64,000 nt of DNA, taken from Clostridia bacterium (GTDB lineage: Bacteria > Bacillota > Clostridia > Oscillospirales > Acutalibacteraceae). Location: NCBI GenBank assembly GCA_017409475.1, contig JAFQSP010000009.1, positions 1 through 64,000 on the forward strand, given 5' to 3'. Under the pieces are notes generated by a model. That model was given only the letters and a program-made list of their open reading frames with translations, was not told the origin of the DNA and made no database searches. The translations under genes were made by a program, and so were the position numbers. Positions 6,427-15,223 of this stretch are shown here, piece after piece (positions within the stretch are counted from its first letter, which is position 1; each line of letters starts with the position of its first letter).

Positions 6427-7206
6427 ATGGGAAAACAGGAAAAAAACATTAAGGAATATTATACAATCGATTTAATGCATGTTGTAAAATCGCTTTGTAG
6501 ACGTATATGGCTTATTGCTTTATGTGGATTATTGGCAGCAGCAATCGGCTTTTCTATTTCTGCTTTTTTAATCACTCCTAAGTATTCGTCATATATTAAG
6601 TTGTATGTTAACAATAGTTCGTTTTCTCTTGGAAACACCAGCTTCAGTATTACTTCATCGGAATTAACTGCGGCACAGAGCTTGGTTAGAACATACGGAG
6701 AAATTTTAGATAGCCGCAGCACATTAGATAGGGTAGTTAAAAAAGCAAAGGTTGATTATACCTGGAAGCAGCTCTCTCGTATGATTGCATATGAGCCCTC
6801 CAATGATACCGAAATTATGTTGGTTACGGTTGTATGTGATGACCCATATGAAGCCAGTAAAATAGCAAACACGATAGCAGAGATTCTCCCTGTTCGTATT
6901 TCCGAGATAATCGATGGTGCATCAATGGAGGTCGTTGATTCCGCCATTCCCGATATCGATAAAATTTCGCCAAGCGTTACACGCTATACGGCAATTGGTC
7001 TCATTCTTGGTGTGTTCCTATCGGTGATTGCATTGACTGTTGTCGCTATAATGGATGATACAGTTCATGACGAGGAATATGTACTCAGGACATATGATTA
7101 CCCCATTCTTGGTAAGGTGCCGAATCTTTTAAATGTGGGAAATAAATCATACGGATACTACTATCAGAGACATCGGAGAAACGAAAACGGCAGAAAGGAC
7201 GGTTGA
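6427..7206 (+). CDS. Wzz/CpsC-type chain-length and tyrosine-kinase modulator protein
   Basis: 259 residues with the classic architecture of polysaccharide co-polymerases in Gram-positives: a cytoplasmic start (YYTIDLMHVVKSL), a transmembrane helix at about 28-50, a ~130-residue extracellular Wzz domain (YSSYIKLYVNN ... ELTAAQSLVRTYGEIL), and a second helix near 190-210 (YTAIGLILGVFLSVIAL) ending in a cytoplasmic tail. In CpsC/YveK systems the tail activates the adjacent BY-kinase and the complex sets polymer length. It is the first gene of the locus and its stop codon overlaps the start of the kinase gene (TGATG), so the two are translationally coupled. Confidence 0.9.
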   Translation: MGKQEKNIKEYYTIDLMHVVKSLCRRIWLIALCGLLAAAIGFSISAFLITPKYSSYIKLYVNNSSFSLGNTSFSITSSELTAAQSLVRTYGEILDSRSTLDRVVKKAKVDYTWKQLSRMIAYEPSNDTEIMLVTVVCDDPYEASKIANTIAEILPVRISEIIDGASMEVVDSAIPDIDKISPSVTRYTAIGLILGVFLSVIALTVVAIMDDTVHDEEYVLRTYDYPILGKVPNLLNVGNKSYGYYYQRHRRNENGRKDG

Positions 7207-7955
7207 TGAGAATGGGATTGTTTGGGAATAAATCTAAGCGTAAAAAATTCATGCAAGGCAATAACGATAATACAATGACCCTTCATAAGAATCTTAAATT
7301 CACTGCAATCGAGCAGTATAAGCTAATTCGTGCGAATTTAGATTTTACGCTTCCCGATAACGAAAAGTGTCCTGTCATCGGAGTAACAAGTTCGATGCGT
7401 GGCGAAGGAAAAAGTACAACAGCCGTAAACCTTTCATACGTATTCGCCGAAAAGGGAAGTAAGGTGCTGTTAATTGATGCCGACTTGAGAATCCCTTCTA
7501 TCGCAAAAAAATTGAAAATCGAAAGTACTCCCGGCCTTTCTGATTTATTAAAAGGAAAGGGAGCAAAGATTTCTGAATTTCAGTCTCACTTGTTTGATAA
7601 TTGGTTTGTTCTTCCTTCCGGAGATATTCCGCCTAATCCTACCGAGCTTCTTGGCTCGAATAGAATGGAAAACGTTCTTAACCAGTTACGAGAAGTATTT
7701 GATTATATCATTATCGATCTTCCACCCGTTAATATTGTATCCGACGCTATTTCAATTTCGAGCTTGATTTCCGGTATGATAGTTGTTATTAGAGAAGAAT
7801 ATACCGAAAAAAAGGAATTAGAGCGTTGCTTTAGACAGTTGAATCTCTCTAATGTAAATATTCTCGGTTGTGTTATGAACGGAACCGAAACCGGAAGCAA
7901 AATGTATGGTAAGTACAAAAAATACAAGTATTATCAGCACTACACAACCGAATAA
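7206..7955 (+). CDS. BY-type tyrosine kinase, CpsD/CapB family
   Basis: 249 residues. Walker A in GEGKSTTAVNLS (~64-75), the Walker A' motif VLLIDADLR, Walker B IIIDLPPV, and a C-terminal tyrosine cluster (MYGKYKKYKYYQHY), the autophosphorylation tail of these kinases. It would be cytoplasmic and membrane-recruited by the preceding modulator, controlling polymer assembly through cyclic phosphorylation. Start 7206 is chosen for the AAAGGA at 7194; it overlaps the upstream stop by one base. The last 50 bases, which encode the tyrosine tail, also encode the start of the phosphatase gene in another frame. Confidence 0.92.
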   Translation: MRMGLFGNKSKRKKFMQGNNDNTMTLHKNLKFTAIEQYKLIRANLDFTLPDNEKCPVIGVTSSMRGEGKSTTAVNLSYVFAEKGSKVLLIDADLRIPSIAKKLKIESTPGLSDLLKGKGAKISEFQSHLFDNWFVLPSGDIPPNPTELLGSNRMENVLNQLREVFDYIIIDLPPVNIVSDAISISSLISGMIVVIREEYTEKKELERCFRQLNLSNVNILGCVMNGTETGSKMYGKYKKYKYYQHYTTE

Positions 7956-8655
7956 GTTATCGATTGACTGGCATAGTCACATATTACCGGGGATTGATGA
8001 TGGAAGTCGTAATGTAGAGGAAAGTATTTCTTTACTCAATGAGCAGATGGCTCAGGGTGTAAAAATAGTAGTAGCAACACCTCATTTTTGCGCTAATGAT
8101 GAATCGGTGGAATCGTTTCTTGAAAGAAGAGGAAAAGCTTTCGAATTATTAAGGGCTGAATTACCCGAAACTTCTCTTGAAATAAGACTTGGAGCCGAGG
8201 TTAAATACTATGAAAGTATTAGCAGGCTGACCGGCTTAAAGGAGCTTAGAGTAGAAGGCAGTAAAATTTTACTTCTTGAAATGCCGATGATTAAATGGAC
8301 CGAGTATATGCTCAGGGAATTGGTTGAATTATCGGTAAGAAGCGACATTAAAATAGTACTCGCACATATCGAAAGATATTTGAGCTTTCAAAAACAGGAT
8401 GTTTGGGAAAGGTTACTCGAAGGCGGCATATTAATGCAAGCCAACGCAAGTTTTTTTACCTCCTTTACATCAAAGCATAGGGCACTATCCCTTTTGCAAA
8501 AGGGTAATATTTACCTTGTTGGCTCCGATTGTCATAATATGACATCGAGATCGCCTAAAATTGGTAAAGCTTCTGAAATAATTCAAAAAAAGCTTGGCGA
8601 TGAGTATATAAATCAAATGAACGAGTATGGATATTACATACTTGAACACAAATAA
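7906..8655 (+). CDS. PHP-type tyrosine-protein phosphatase, CpsB/CapC family
   Basis: 249 residues of the polymerase and histidinol phosphatase fold: metal motifs DWHSHILPGIDDGS (~22-35), VVATPHF, LLLEMP, LAHIERY and VGSDCHN in the expected order. In capsule systems this Mn-dependent enzyme dephosphorylates the CpsD-type kinase tail. The only usable start in frame before the DWHSH motif is ATG 7906 (GGAAG at 7893), which places the start 50 bases inside the kinase gene. Alternatives would need a rare ATT start. Kinase, phosphatase and modulator form the regulatory head of the locus. Confidence 0.9.
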   Translation: MVSTKNTSIISTTQPNKLSIDWHSHILPGIDDGSRNVEESISLLNEQMAQGVKIVVATPHFCANDESVESFLERRGKAFELLRAELPETSLEIRLGAEVKYYESISRLTGLKELRVEGSKILLLEMPMIKWTEYMLRELVELSVRSDIKIVLAHIERYLSFQKQDVWERLLEGGILMQANASFFTSFTSKHRALSLLQKGNIYLVGSDCHNMTSRSPKIGKASEIIQKKLGDEYINQMNEYGYYILEHK

Positions 8656-8688
8656 AACAATTATTATTTTGAAAGGATGAAATTCAAA

Positions 8689-9369
8689 ATGAAAAAAATA
8701 TTATCAATTTGTTTAATGATGGCTTTAGTAGTTATCATGAGTGTAAATGCGTTTGCTGCACCTAACGGGTTCGTTTCCAGTCCGTCGGGAACTGCTGCTC
8801 CCGATTTGGTTGGTGCAACCAACGAATCAGAGGATTGTACCGCTGGAATTATAATTACACCTTATTCCGAGCGCGATAAATTGCCCAAAGATGTTCGCGA
8901 AAAGATGGAAAAGGCGTACGAGGACATTATTGGCGCGGCCGATCTTACAGAATTAAACGAGGATCTTGCTGAGATTGCAAAGGAAAAGGGTGTTGATCCT
9001 GAGGATCTTGCTATAAGCGATTTGTTCGATATTAGCTACTCTGACTGTGAAGAGCATGACGATCATGGCCATTTCGATATAGTTCTTAAAGATAGCTCTT
9101 TAAAAGGGTTTGTTGGTTTGTTGCATAAGAACGGCGATAATTGGGAGCTCGTTAAAGATGCAAAGGTTAAGAAGGTAAACGGCGAATGGCATCTTACTTT
9201 CACAACTGATGATTTTGCACCGTTTGCTATTGTTGTAGATACAAGTGCAAGCAGCAGTTCTCCTCAGACCGGAGATAATTCAATGATTAATCTTTATGCA
9301 GCTATTTTAGCAGCTGTGGTCTTTACTTTGATTGTTCTCTTGATTCAAAGCAGAAAACAAAAGGTTTAA
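8689..9369 (+). CDS. Secreted surface protein with sortase-type C-terminal signal
   Basis: 226 residues. A signal peptide (KKILSICLMMALVVIMSVNAFAA) is followed by an acidic mature part of unknown fold (LPKDVREKMEKAYEDI, then a His/Asp patch EEHDDHGHFD). The C terminus has SPQTGDNS, a 20-residue hydrophobic segment and a basic tail (QSRKQKV). SPxTG/NPxTG motifs are used by class B-like clostridial sortases, so this is probably a wall-anchored protein. Start 8689 is preferred over 8677 because GAAAGGA ends at 8676. It sits between the phosphatase and LCP genes, which suggests a role at the polymer assembly site, but nothing shows it directly. Confidence 0.7.
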   Translation: MKKILSICLMMALVVIMSVNAFAAPNGFVSSPSGTAAPDLVGATNESEDCTAGIIITPYSERDKLPKDVREKMEKAYEDIIGAADLTELNEDLAEIAKEKGVDPEDLAISDLFDISYSDCEEHDDHGHFDIVLKDSSLKGFVGLLHKNGDNWELVKDAKVKKVNGEWHLTFTTDDFAPFAIVVDTSASSSSPQTGDNSMINLYAAILAAVVFTLIVLLIQSRKQKV

Positions 9370-9396
9370 TAATTTAACGAAGGGCGGTTGTGATAT

Positions 9397-10386
9397 ATGA
9401 AGGCCAAGAACAATTTTTCTAAATATGCAATTATTGTGCTTGTGGTTATATTTGTCATAACCGCCGCTTTATTGCTTTTAGAGGTTTGGGAAAAAAATCA
9501 AGGAAGATATACCGGTTCGGTCTTAGAGGACGACATACTTGAATACGAAGACAAGGAATACGTTCTAAAAGACAACATCGAAACCTTTTTAGTGTTAGGT
9601 TTGGATAAATTTGATGGCGCAACGTCAGCGGATTCGCATGAAAGTGGCGTTCAGAACGATTTTTTAATGCTGTTTGTCCTTGATAACGAGGCTAAGCAGT
9701 GTGAAGCGCTACATATTAACCGCGACACAATGACCAATATTAATAGACTTGGTATTGATGGCACAAAGATAGATTCATTTACAAAGCAAATTGCTCTTGC
9801 GTACAATTATGCAGCAGATGGAAACGATAAAGTGAGATGCGGAAACGCAAAGGATTCTGTCGAGATGCTTTTACAGGGCATTGACATAGATCATTATTTG
9901 TCGCTTACGATGGACGCAGTTCCCGCAATGAATGACCTTGTCGGTGGCGTTGAGCTTACGGTGCTTGATGATTTTACCGGCATCGACGATACACTTATCA
10001 AGGGCGAAAAGGTTACCCTTATGGGTGAACAGGCACTTCGTTATGTTCGTACGCGATACGGTCTTGACGACAGTACAAACAGCACCCGAATGAAACGCCA
10101 GCAACAGTATATTAATGCATTGTACGAAAAAACAATTTCTCGTATTGAATCGGATGAAGAGTTTGTTGCAGAATTGGTAAAGACGATGGATGATTATATC
10201 GTATATGATTCCTCCGACCATAAAATGAAAAAATTGGCCGAAAAGTTTGATGACTACGAATTTTTAGGAATCAGAAAGCTCGAGGGCGAGACAAAAATGG
10301 GAGAGGAATTCATTGAATTTTATCCTGATGAAGACTCTATTTGGGAAACAGTAATTGATTTGTTTTATACCGAAAAATCAAACTGA
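9397..10386 (+). CDS. LytR-CpsA-Psr (LCP) family ligase
   Basis: 329 residues with one N-terminal transmembrane helix (about 9-30) and an extracellular LCP domain: FLVLGLDKFDG, a conserved Asp in QNDFLMLFVLD, INRDTM, then GDKVRCGNAKDSVEMLL-like text, VGGVELTVLDDF, and GEQALRYVRTRYGLDDSTNSTRMKRQQQ with the arginines that bind the lipid pyrophosphate. LCP enzymes transfer undecaprenyl-linked polymers to peptidoglycan, so this gene likely attaches the polysaccharide made by the locus to the wall. It fits the operon order and has an RBS of the GAAGGGCGG type. Confidence 0.88.
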   Translation: MKAKNNFSKYAIIVLVVIFVITAALLLLEVWEKNQGRYTGSVLEDDILEYEDKEYVLKDNIETFLVLGLDKFDGATSADSHESGVQNDFLMLFVLDNEAKQCEALHINRDTMTNINRLGIDGTKIDSFTKQIALAYNYAADGNDKVRCGNAKDSVEMLLQGIDIDHYLSLTMDAVPAMNDLVGGVELTVLDDFTGIDDTLIKGEKVTLMGEQALRYVRTRYGLDDSTNSTRMKRQQQYINALYEKTISRIESDEEFVAELVKTMDDYIVYDSSDHKMKKLAEKFDDYEFLGIRKLEGETKMGEEFIEFYPDEDSIWETVIDLFYTEKSN

Positions 10387-10418
10387 TGCATAGAGAATTT
10401 CATAAAGAAAAATAGGTT

Positions 10419-11120
10419 ATGAAGATGTTAAATAATTTAGATAACGGAAATGTGGCAACAGAAACCCCCTCTGTGATTTTACCGTATGAAATTACAGAAG
10501 AATATTATATTGAAGATTTGAGCGGGATGGAGAAAAAGCCATATTATGATTTTTTCAAGAGGGTATTTGATATAGCTTTATCAGCCATAGCGCTTATTGT
10601 CCTGTTCATTCCTATGCTTATACTCGCAGTTGCGATTAAATGTGTATCAAAAGGACCCGCATTTTTTACGCAAGACCGATTAGGTTTAAACGGAAAGACA
10701 ATTCGGATTGTAAAATTCCGTACCATGCACAATGATGCAGAAATAAATGGTGCACAGTGGTCAATGGGCGACGATGATCCGAGAATATTTCCGCTTGGGA
10801 GAGTGCTCCGCAAGTGCAGAGCAGATGAGTTGCCTCAACTTTGGTGTATTTTAAAAGGCGATTTGTCTTTCGTAGGTCCACGACCCGAAAGAGAATGCTT
10901 TTATAACGAATTTGAAAAGTATATACATGGATTTAGAGAGCGTTTAAGAGTAAAGCAGGGTCTTACCGGCTATGCACAGGTTATGGGTGGCTATGATTTG
11001 AAGCCTGAGGAAAAAATTGTGTACGATGTCGAGTACATAAAAAATCGCTCTTTTCTTTTAGATATGAGAATTATCTTAAAAACGATAGGAGTTGTACTCA
11101 AACGTGAAGGCGCAAAATGA
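10419..11120 (+). CDS. Undecaprenyl-phosphate sugar-1-phosphate transferase (priming enzyme)
   Basis: 233 residues of the WcaJ/PglC-type bacterial sugar transferase family: a membrane helix (ALSAIALIVLFIPMLILAVAIK), then FTQDRLGLNGK, KFRTMHNDAE, RKCRADELPQLW, GDLSFVGPRPE and VKQGLTGYAQV. It starts polymer synthesis by loading a sugar phosphate on the lipid carrier. It lacks the extra N-terminal helices of WbaP-like forms, so it is the short monotopic type. The RBS (ATAGG, 10413) suits ATG 10425 slightly better than 10419, so the start is uncertain by two codons. Confidence 0.9.
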   Translation: MKMLNNLDNGNVATETPSVILPYEITEEYYIEDLSGMEKKPYYDFFKRVFDIALSAIALIVLFIPMLILAVAIKCVSKGPAFFTQDRLGLNGKTIRIVKFRTMHNDAEINGAQWSMGDDDPRIFPLGRVLRKCRADELPQLWCILKGDLSFVGPRPERECFYNEFEKYIHGFRERLRVKQGLTGYAQVMGGYDLKPEEKIVYDVEYIKNRSFLLDMRIILKTIGVVLKREGAK

Positions 11121-11898
11121 AGCTTCTGTTACAAAGGCTGAGACAGAAGACTTGGTTTCAATTGTTATTCCTGTATTTAAGTGCGAAAGATATATTTCAA
11201 CGGCAATTAAAAGCGTTATTTGTCAGACATATGCTAATTGGGAATTGATTATTGTAAATGATGACTCTCCCGATAATTCCGCCGCCATTGCGCAAGAATA
11301 TGCAGAAAAAGACAGTAGAATTCGTATAGTAAATCAAGTTTCTAATGCTGGCTGTGCACAATCACGTAATTTAGGTATAACCGAGGCAAAAGGGCAGTAT
11401 ATTGCTTTTTTAGATAGCGACGATGTATGGGTTGAAACAAAGCTCGAAAAGCAGATACAGCTTTTAAAAGAAAAAGAAGCACAGATTGTATACAGCTCAT
11501 ACGATTTTATTGACGAAAATGATATTTCAATAAAAAAGCCGTTTATTGTTGAGCTTGAGACTGATTATAAAAAAATGCTGGGAAGAAATGAAATTGGTTG
11601 CTCTACGGTGCTGGTTGAAGCCGATTTGTTGCGGGAGCATCAATTTCAAAAAGAGTATTATCACGAGGATTATGTTTTGTGGATGGAGCTACTGTCGTTA
11701 CCGGTTAAAGCGGTAGGCGTAACAGAGGTATTGACCCACTACCGAGTGACCTCTACATCCAGATCATATGATAAAAAGAATGCTGCAAAGCATAGATGGA
11801 AAATATACAGAGGCGCTTTAAAACTATCATTTTTTGAAAGCGCGGGAGTTTTTATTAAATACGCTTTTAATGCTTTAAAAAAGCATTATTTCAACTAA
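11104..11898 (+). CDS. Family 2 glycosyltransferase
   Basis: About 264 residues. The GT-A fold is shown by VSIVIPVFKCERYISTAI, LIIVNDDSPDNS, SRNLGITEAKGQYIAFLDSDDVW (DXD in SDD) and a typical WMELL acceptor region. A GTG at 11104 with AGGAG at 11087 is taken as start, 17 bases inside the preceding gene; a TTG at 11092 is too close to the RBS. It adds one sugar of the repeat unit; donor and acceptor cannot be read off. Confidence 0.85.
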   Translation: MKAQNEASVTKAETEDLVSIVIPVFKCERYISTAIKSVICQTYANWELIIVNDDSPDNSAAIAQEYAEKDSRIRIVNQVSNAGCAQSRNLGITEAKGQYIAFLDSDDVWVETKLEKQIQLLKEKEAQIVYSSYDFIDENDISIKKPFIVELETDYKKMLGRNEIGCSTVLVEADLLREHQFQKEYYHEDYVLWMELLSLPVKAVGVTEVLTHYRVTSTSRSYDKKNAAKHRWKIYRGALKLSFFESAGVFIKYAFNALKKHYFN

Positions 11899-11933
11899 CT
11901 ATCGGCAGTACAAGTATCAATATTGAAATTAAC

Positions 11934-12872
11934 ATGAATATCAAACGTGAAAAATGTATAATAACTGCCGGGTCATCATATTTGGATATTGACGCTTATG
12001 CGTGTATGGTGGCTATGGCGGAGCTTCTTAGTCTAAAGGGCGAGGATGCTGTCGCATATTCACCCGCAAGCTACAATTACAGTATATGCAAATCGCTTAT
12101 AAAAGAGGGTCGGATTTTTCGTACCTTACCGAATGATTGCGCTCTTGAAAATTCAAAAATTATTGTCGTTGATGTTTCTGACCCTGATTTTTTAGAAGAA
12201 AATATTTCGCGTGGCAATGTGATTGCTGTGTATGACCATCATGTCGGCTTCGAAAAATATTGGAAAGAACGCATCGGAGAAAAGGTTAATATTGAATTTA
12301 TCGGTGCGGCAGCAACGCTGATTTTTCGCGAGTGGAAAAAGGCGGGCTTGCAAAACAAGATGTTGAGAGAAACTGCCGAGTTGCTGGTTGCTGCAATTCT
12401 TGACAATACATTGAATCTCACATCTGCAAACACAACGGATGAGGACAGAGCGGCTTTCTTCGAGCTTAGCGAAATATACAATATAGACAGGGCTTGGTGT
12501 TCTGACTACTTCTTGGAGGTTCAGGAAAATATTGAAGAGGATTTAAAAAGTGCAATGTTGGGTGATGTTAAACTTGTACCTGATAATGAAATTCTCCCTT
12601 CAATAGTCGGACAACTTGCCGTTTGGGATACAGAAAGAATAATGATTAATCTTTCTAGAATATGCGGTTGGTTTAATGAGCGATTTCATGAATGGATGAT
12701 AAATATCATCGATATTAAAAACAACTGTTGTTATTTTGTATGCGAAAACGCAGAGTGTATGAGAAAAATAGAAAAGGTATTTAATATTCGGTTCGAATCT
12801 AATATAGCGAAAACCAAAAAGGCGTATTTAAGAAAAGAAATCATAAAGAAAACAATGCATATAAAAAATTGA
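11934..12872 (+). CDS. DHH-family phosphoesterase/pyrophosphatase-like protein
   Basis: 312 residues. The DHH superfamily core is visible: LDIDAYACMVAMAELL near residue 18 (the DxD of motif I), IVVDVSDPD (~80), VYDHHVGFEKYW (~101, the naming motif), IGAAATLIFREW and LVAAILDNTLNLTSANTTDED, the order found in family II inorganic pyrophosphatases. The histidine that precedes DxD in true PpaC proteins appears to be Ser here (GSSYLDID), so the metal site is altered. It is the first gene of a cassette with a nucleotidyltransferase, a histidine phosphatase-like protein and LicD. A job in removing pyrophosphate or hydrolysing a phosphate ester in that pathway is likely but unproven. No clear RBS is visible. 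Confidence 0.75.
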   Translation: MNIKREKCIITAGSSYLDIDAYACMVAMAELLSLKGEDAVAYSPASYNYSICKSLIKEGRIFRTLPNDCALENSKIIVVDVSDPDFLEENISRGNVIAVYDHHVGFEKYWKERIGEKVNIEFIGAAATLIFREWKKAGLQNKMLRETAELLVAAILDNTLNLTSANTTDEDRAAFFELSEIYNIDRAWCSDYFLEVQENIEEDLKSAMLGDVKLVPDNEILPSIVGQLAVWDTERIMINLSRICGWFNERFHEWMINIIDIKNNCCYFVCENAECMRKIEKVFNIRFESNIAKTKKAYLRKEIIKKTMHIKN

Positions 12873-12886
12873 GGAGATAGTAGTTA

Positions 12887-13435
12887 ATGATTGAACTTGG
12901 TTTTATTCACGGAAGATTTCAGCTTTTTCACAACGACCATTTGAGGTATGCGCTTCTTGCAAAAGAGAGATGTAAAAAGCTAATAGTAGGAATAACCTCT
13001 CCTGAAAATGTAAATTTGCTTCGTGAGGAGGTTGACCCTCATAGAAGTATTGCTTCGGCAAATCCGTTTACATATTACGAAAGATTTAATATGGTAAAGG
13101 TGGCTCTTCTTGAAGCCGGGTTAAAAAGGGAAGATTTCGAAATAGTACCTTACCCCATCGAGCGCCCTGAAATTCTTTATAATTACGTTCCGCTTAGTGC
13201 TACTTCATTTTTCACAATCTATGATGATTGGGGATACGAAAAGCTGCATAGACTTGGAGAACTTGGTTATGGAACGGTAGTATTATTCGATACAAGAGAT
13301 AAGGCGATGTGCTCCACCGAAATCAGACAAAAAATAGTCGATAACCAGGATTGGAAGCAGATGGTTCCGCCTGCGGTTTATAAATATATAGTAGAAAATA
13401 ACTTGACTGATAAGGTTAAGCAGGCGATGAAATAA
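12887..13435 (+). CDS. NadM-like nucleotidyltransferase
   Basis: 182 residues of the HIGH-motif nucleotidyltransferase superfamily: FIHGRFQLFHNDHLRYALLAK at the start (GRFQ..H..H) and CSTEIRQKIV near the end (the ISSTxIR-like motif), as in archaeal-type NMN adenylyltransferases. The length fits NadM. Within a polysaccharide locus and next to LicD it is more likely to activate a small phosphorylated alcohol or amine as an NDP derivative than to make NAD; nadE sits separately at 31.2 kb. That is inference. RBS GAGGAG, 15 bases after the DHH gene. Confidence 0.75.
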   Translation: MIELGFIHGRFQLFHNDHLRYALLAKERCKKLIVGITSPENVNLLREEVDPHRSIASANPFTYYERFNMVKVALLEAGLKREDFEIVPYPIERPEILYNYVPLSATSFFTIYDDWGYEKLHRLGELGYGTVVLFDTRDKAMCSTEIRQKIVDNQDWKQMVPPAVYKYIVENNLTDKVKQAMK

Positions 13436-13462
13436 ACTGGTTGTGAAAGTGAGAAAGAATAA

Positions 13463-14194
13463 ATGTTTGATGTAAATTCAATTCCAATGTCCGAAAGAGT
13501 ACATATTACTAAAAATTTACTCAGATACGGCATATCAATAGATCAGGAAACAGGAAAAATTGACTATATTCCGGGTACAACCGTCCCCGAAGTAAGATGT
13601 GAGTCGATACATCTTATCCGTCACGCAGAAACAATTGCAGTTGCAAAGCATGAGTTTATGTGCGATACATCGGATAACTGCGGTTTTACTGAAAAGGGCA
13701 CCGAAATCACAAAACAGCAGGCAAAAGAACTTGATGCGTATGATTTTGATGTTGCGCTCTACGGTCCCATCCCGAGAGTTGTAAACACACAGAAAATTAT
13801 TATGGATCATCCTCAGAAATTTGAGGCAATTAAGGTACATAAGCTCCACGGTATTGATAACACCGGATGGGAATACAAGTCGTTTGATGAGCTTCAAAAT
13901 AATCCTGTATTCATTGCTCGTGAAATTGAAAACAACATGTTTGCAAGAACTCCAAGCGGTACATCATGGGGAATGGTTATTGCTAATTGTGTTGACGTTC
14001 TCGACCTTATTAACGAGTGCTATGTCGGCAAAAAGGTGCTTTTAATGAGCCAAGGCAGCGTTCTTCGTGCGTTCCAGATCCTTCTTAGAAAAAGGGAGCA
14101 TCCGTGGGACGACTTTACCGTTGAAGGAATGTATCATGTCGGCGATGATTCGAATAAGAAAAAGGACTACGGTATCATAAATAAAGTCTTTTGA
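13463..14194 (+). CDS. Histidine phosphatase superfamily protein with altered active site
   Basis: 243 residues. SIHLIRHAET (~49-57) is the phosphoglycerate-mutase RHG motif, followed by EKGTEITKQQAKEL and YGPIPRVVNTQKII. The second catalytic histidine, normally in a SHGG-like motif near the C terminus, is replaced: the aligned stretch reads LLMSQGSVLRAF with Gln at about 197. The rest of the motif is intact, so the change looks specific to this protein. It may act on a specialised phosphate ester, or bind without turnover. A ~45-residue N-terminal extension precedes the domain. It is fourth-gene neighbour of LicD and NadM-like genes. Confidence 0.75.
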   Translation: MFDVNSIPMSERVHITKNLLRYGISIDQETGKIDYIPGTTVPEVRCESIHLIRHAETIAVAKHEFMCDTSDNCGFTEKGTEITKQQAKELDAYDFDVALYGPIPRVVNTQKIIMDHPQKFEAIKVHKLHGIDNTGWEYKSFDELQNNPVFIAREIENNMFARTPSGTSWGMVIANCVDVLDLINECYVGKKVLLMSQGSVLRAFQILLRKREHPWDDFTVEGMYHVGDDSNKKKDYGIINKVF

Positions 14195-14211
14195 TGGGAT
14201 GAGGAAATGAT

Positions 14212-15063
14212 TTGGAGACAGTAAATGAAAAACACAAGGTAGTATTGCTTGAGCTGCTAAAAGAGTTTGATAGAGTGTGCCAAAAGCATCAGATAAAATA
14301 TATGTTGTTTTGCGGTTCTGCACTTGGAGCGGTTCGTCATAAAGGATTTATTCCGTGGGATGACGATTTGGATGTGGCAATGCTACGAAGTGAATATGAG
14401 CGTTTTTTAAAGGTTGCACCAGCGGAATTGGGTGAAAACTATTTCGTTCAACCCGAATTTTCTAAGAACTGGACGCTATTCTTTTCTAAATTGAGAAAGA
14501 ATAATACGACCTGTTTGGAAAAATACCATCCCAAATACCCACATCATCAGGGTATATATATTGATATTTTTCCTATTGATAACGCTTCTGATAATGGATT
14601 TGTGCGAAAAATTCAGTTTTATTGCTCAAGAGTTGTGGTTGCAAAATCCCTGTATAGAAGAGGGTACGAAACCGATTCAAAAGGTAAAATTTTGTTCATG
14701 AATTTATGCAAATTGCTTCCGCTGAAGCTTTTTCATAAGATTGCAACACATAAGAGCGCAAAATCGTCTCAACGGGTTCATACCTTTGTAGCCTGCACAG
14801 CAAGATATGCAAAGGGAGTATATCAGCGTAAATGGATAGAGGAAACGGTTTTGATGGATTTCGAAACGGGAAAATATCCTGTATCTGCTCATTATGATGA
14901 ATTACTGACAACATTGTATGGCGACTATATGCGTATTCCCGACGAGAGTGAACGAAAAATTAAAGAGCATGCCATATTGGTGGATACAGAACGTGATTAC
15001 AGTGAATACGAAAACTACCGAGACGGTATGAAATTTGATGTTTATACTCGAAATATCCATTAA
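14212..15063 (+). CDS. LicD-family phosphotransferase
   Basis: 283 residues. LLKEFDRVCQKHQIKY, GSALGAVRHKGFIPWDDDLD and the following YERFLK are the hallmark of LicD/FKTN nucleotidyltransferase-fold proteins, with the DDD metal site. LicD proteins transfer phosphocholine or other phospho-substituents from CDP-linked donors onto glycans. TTG 14212 is the start (GAGGAA at 14200), since the first ATG in frame lies too far in. It directly follows the DHH, nucleotidyltransferase and histidine phosphatase genes, which together look like a donor-making and transfer cassette. Confidence 0.85.
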   Translation: METVNEKHKVVLLELLKEFDRVCQKHQIKYMLFCGSALGAVRHKGFIPWDDDLDVAMLRSEYERFLKVAPAELGENYFVQPEFSKNWTLFFSKLRKNNTTCLEKYHPKYPHHQGIYIDIFPIDNASDNGFVRKIQFYCSRVVVAKSLYRRGYETDSKGKILFMNLCKLLPLKLFHKIATHKSAKSSQRVHTFVACTARYAKGVYQRKWIEETVLMDFETGKYPVSAHYDELLTTLYGDYMRIPDESERKIKEHAILVDTERDYSEYENYRDGMKFDVYTRNIH

Positions 15064-15223
15064 AGTCTATATTCTGAATATCCGCGATTAAGAAGGCGGG
15101 ATTAATGGATGATTTGCGGGGCTTTTTAATTAGTAAATTTGGAATATTACACATTCAAGGTGTAAGAATGCCAATTTTATATTAAGTTAATCCAAATTAA
15201 CAATATTTAAGGGAGGACTTATT

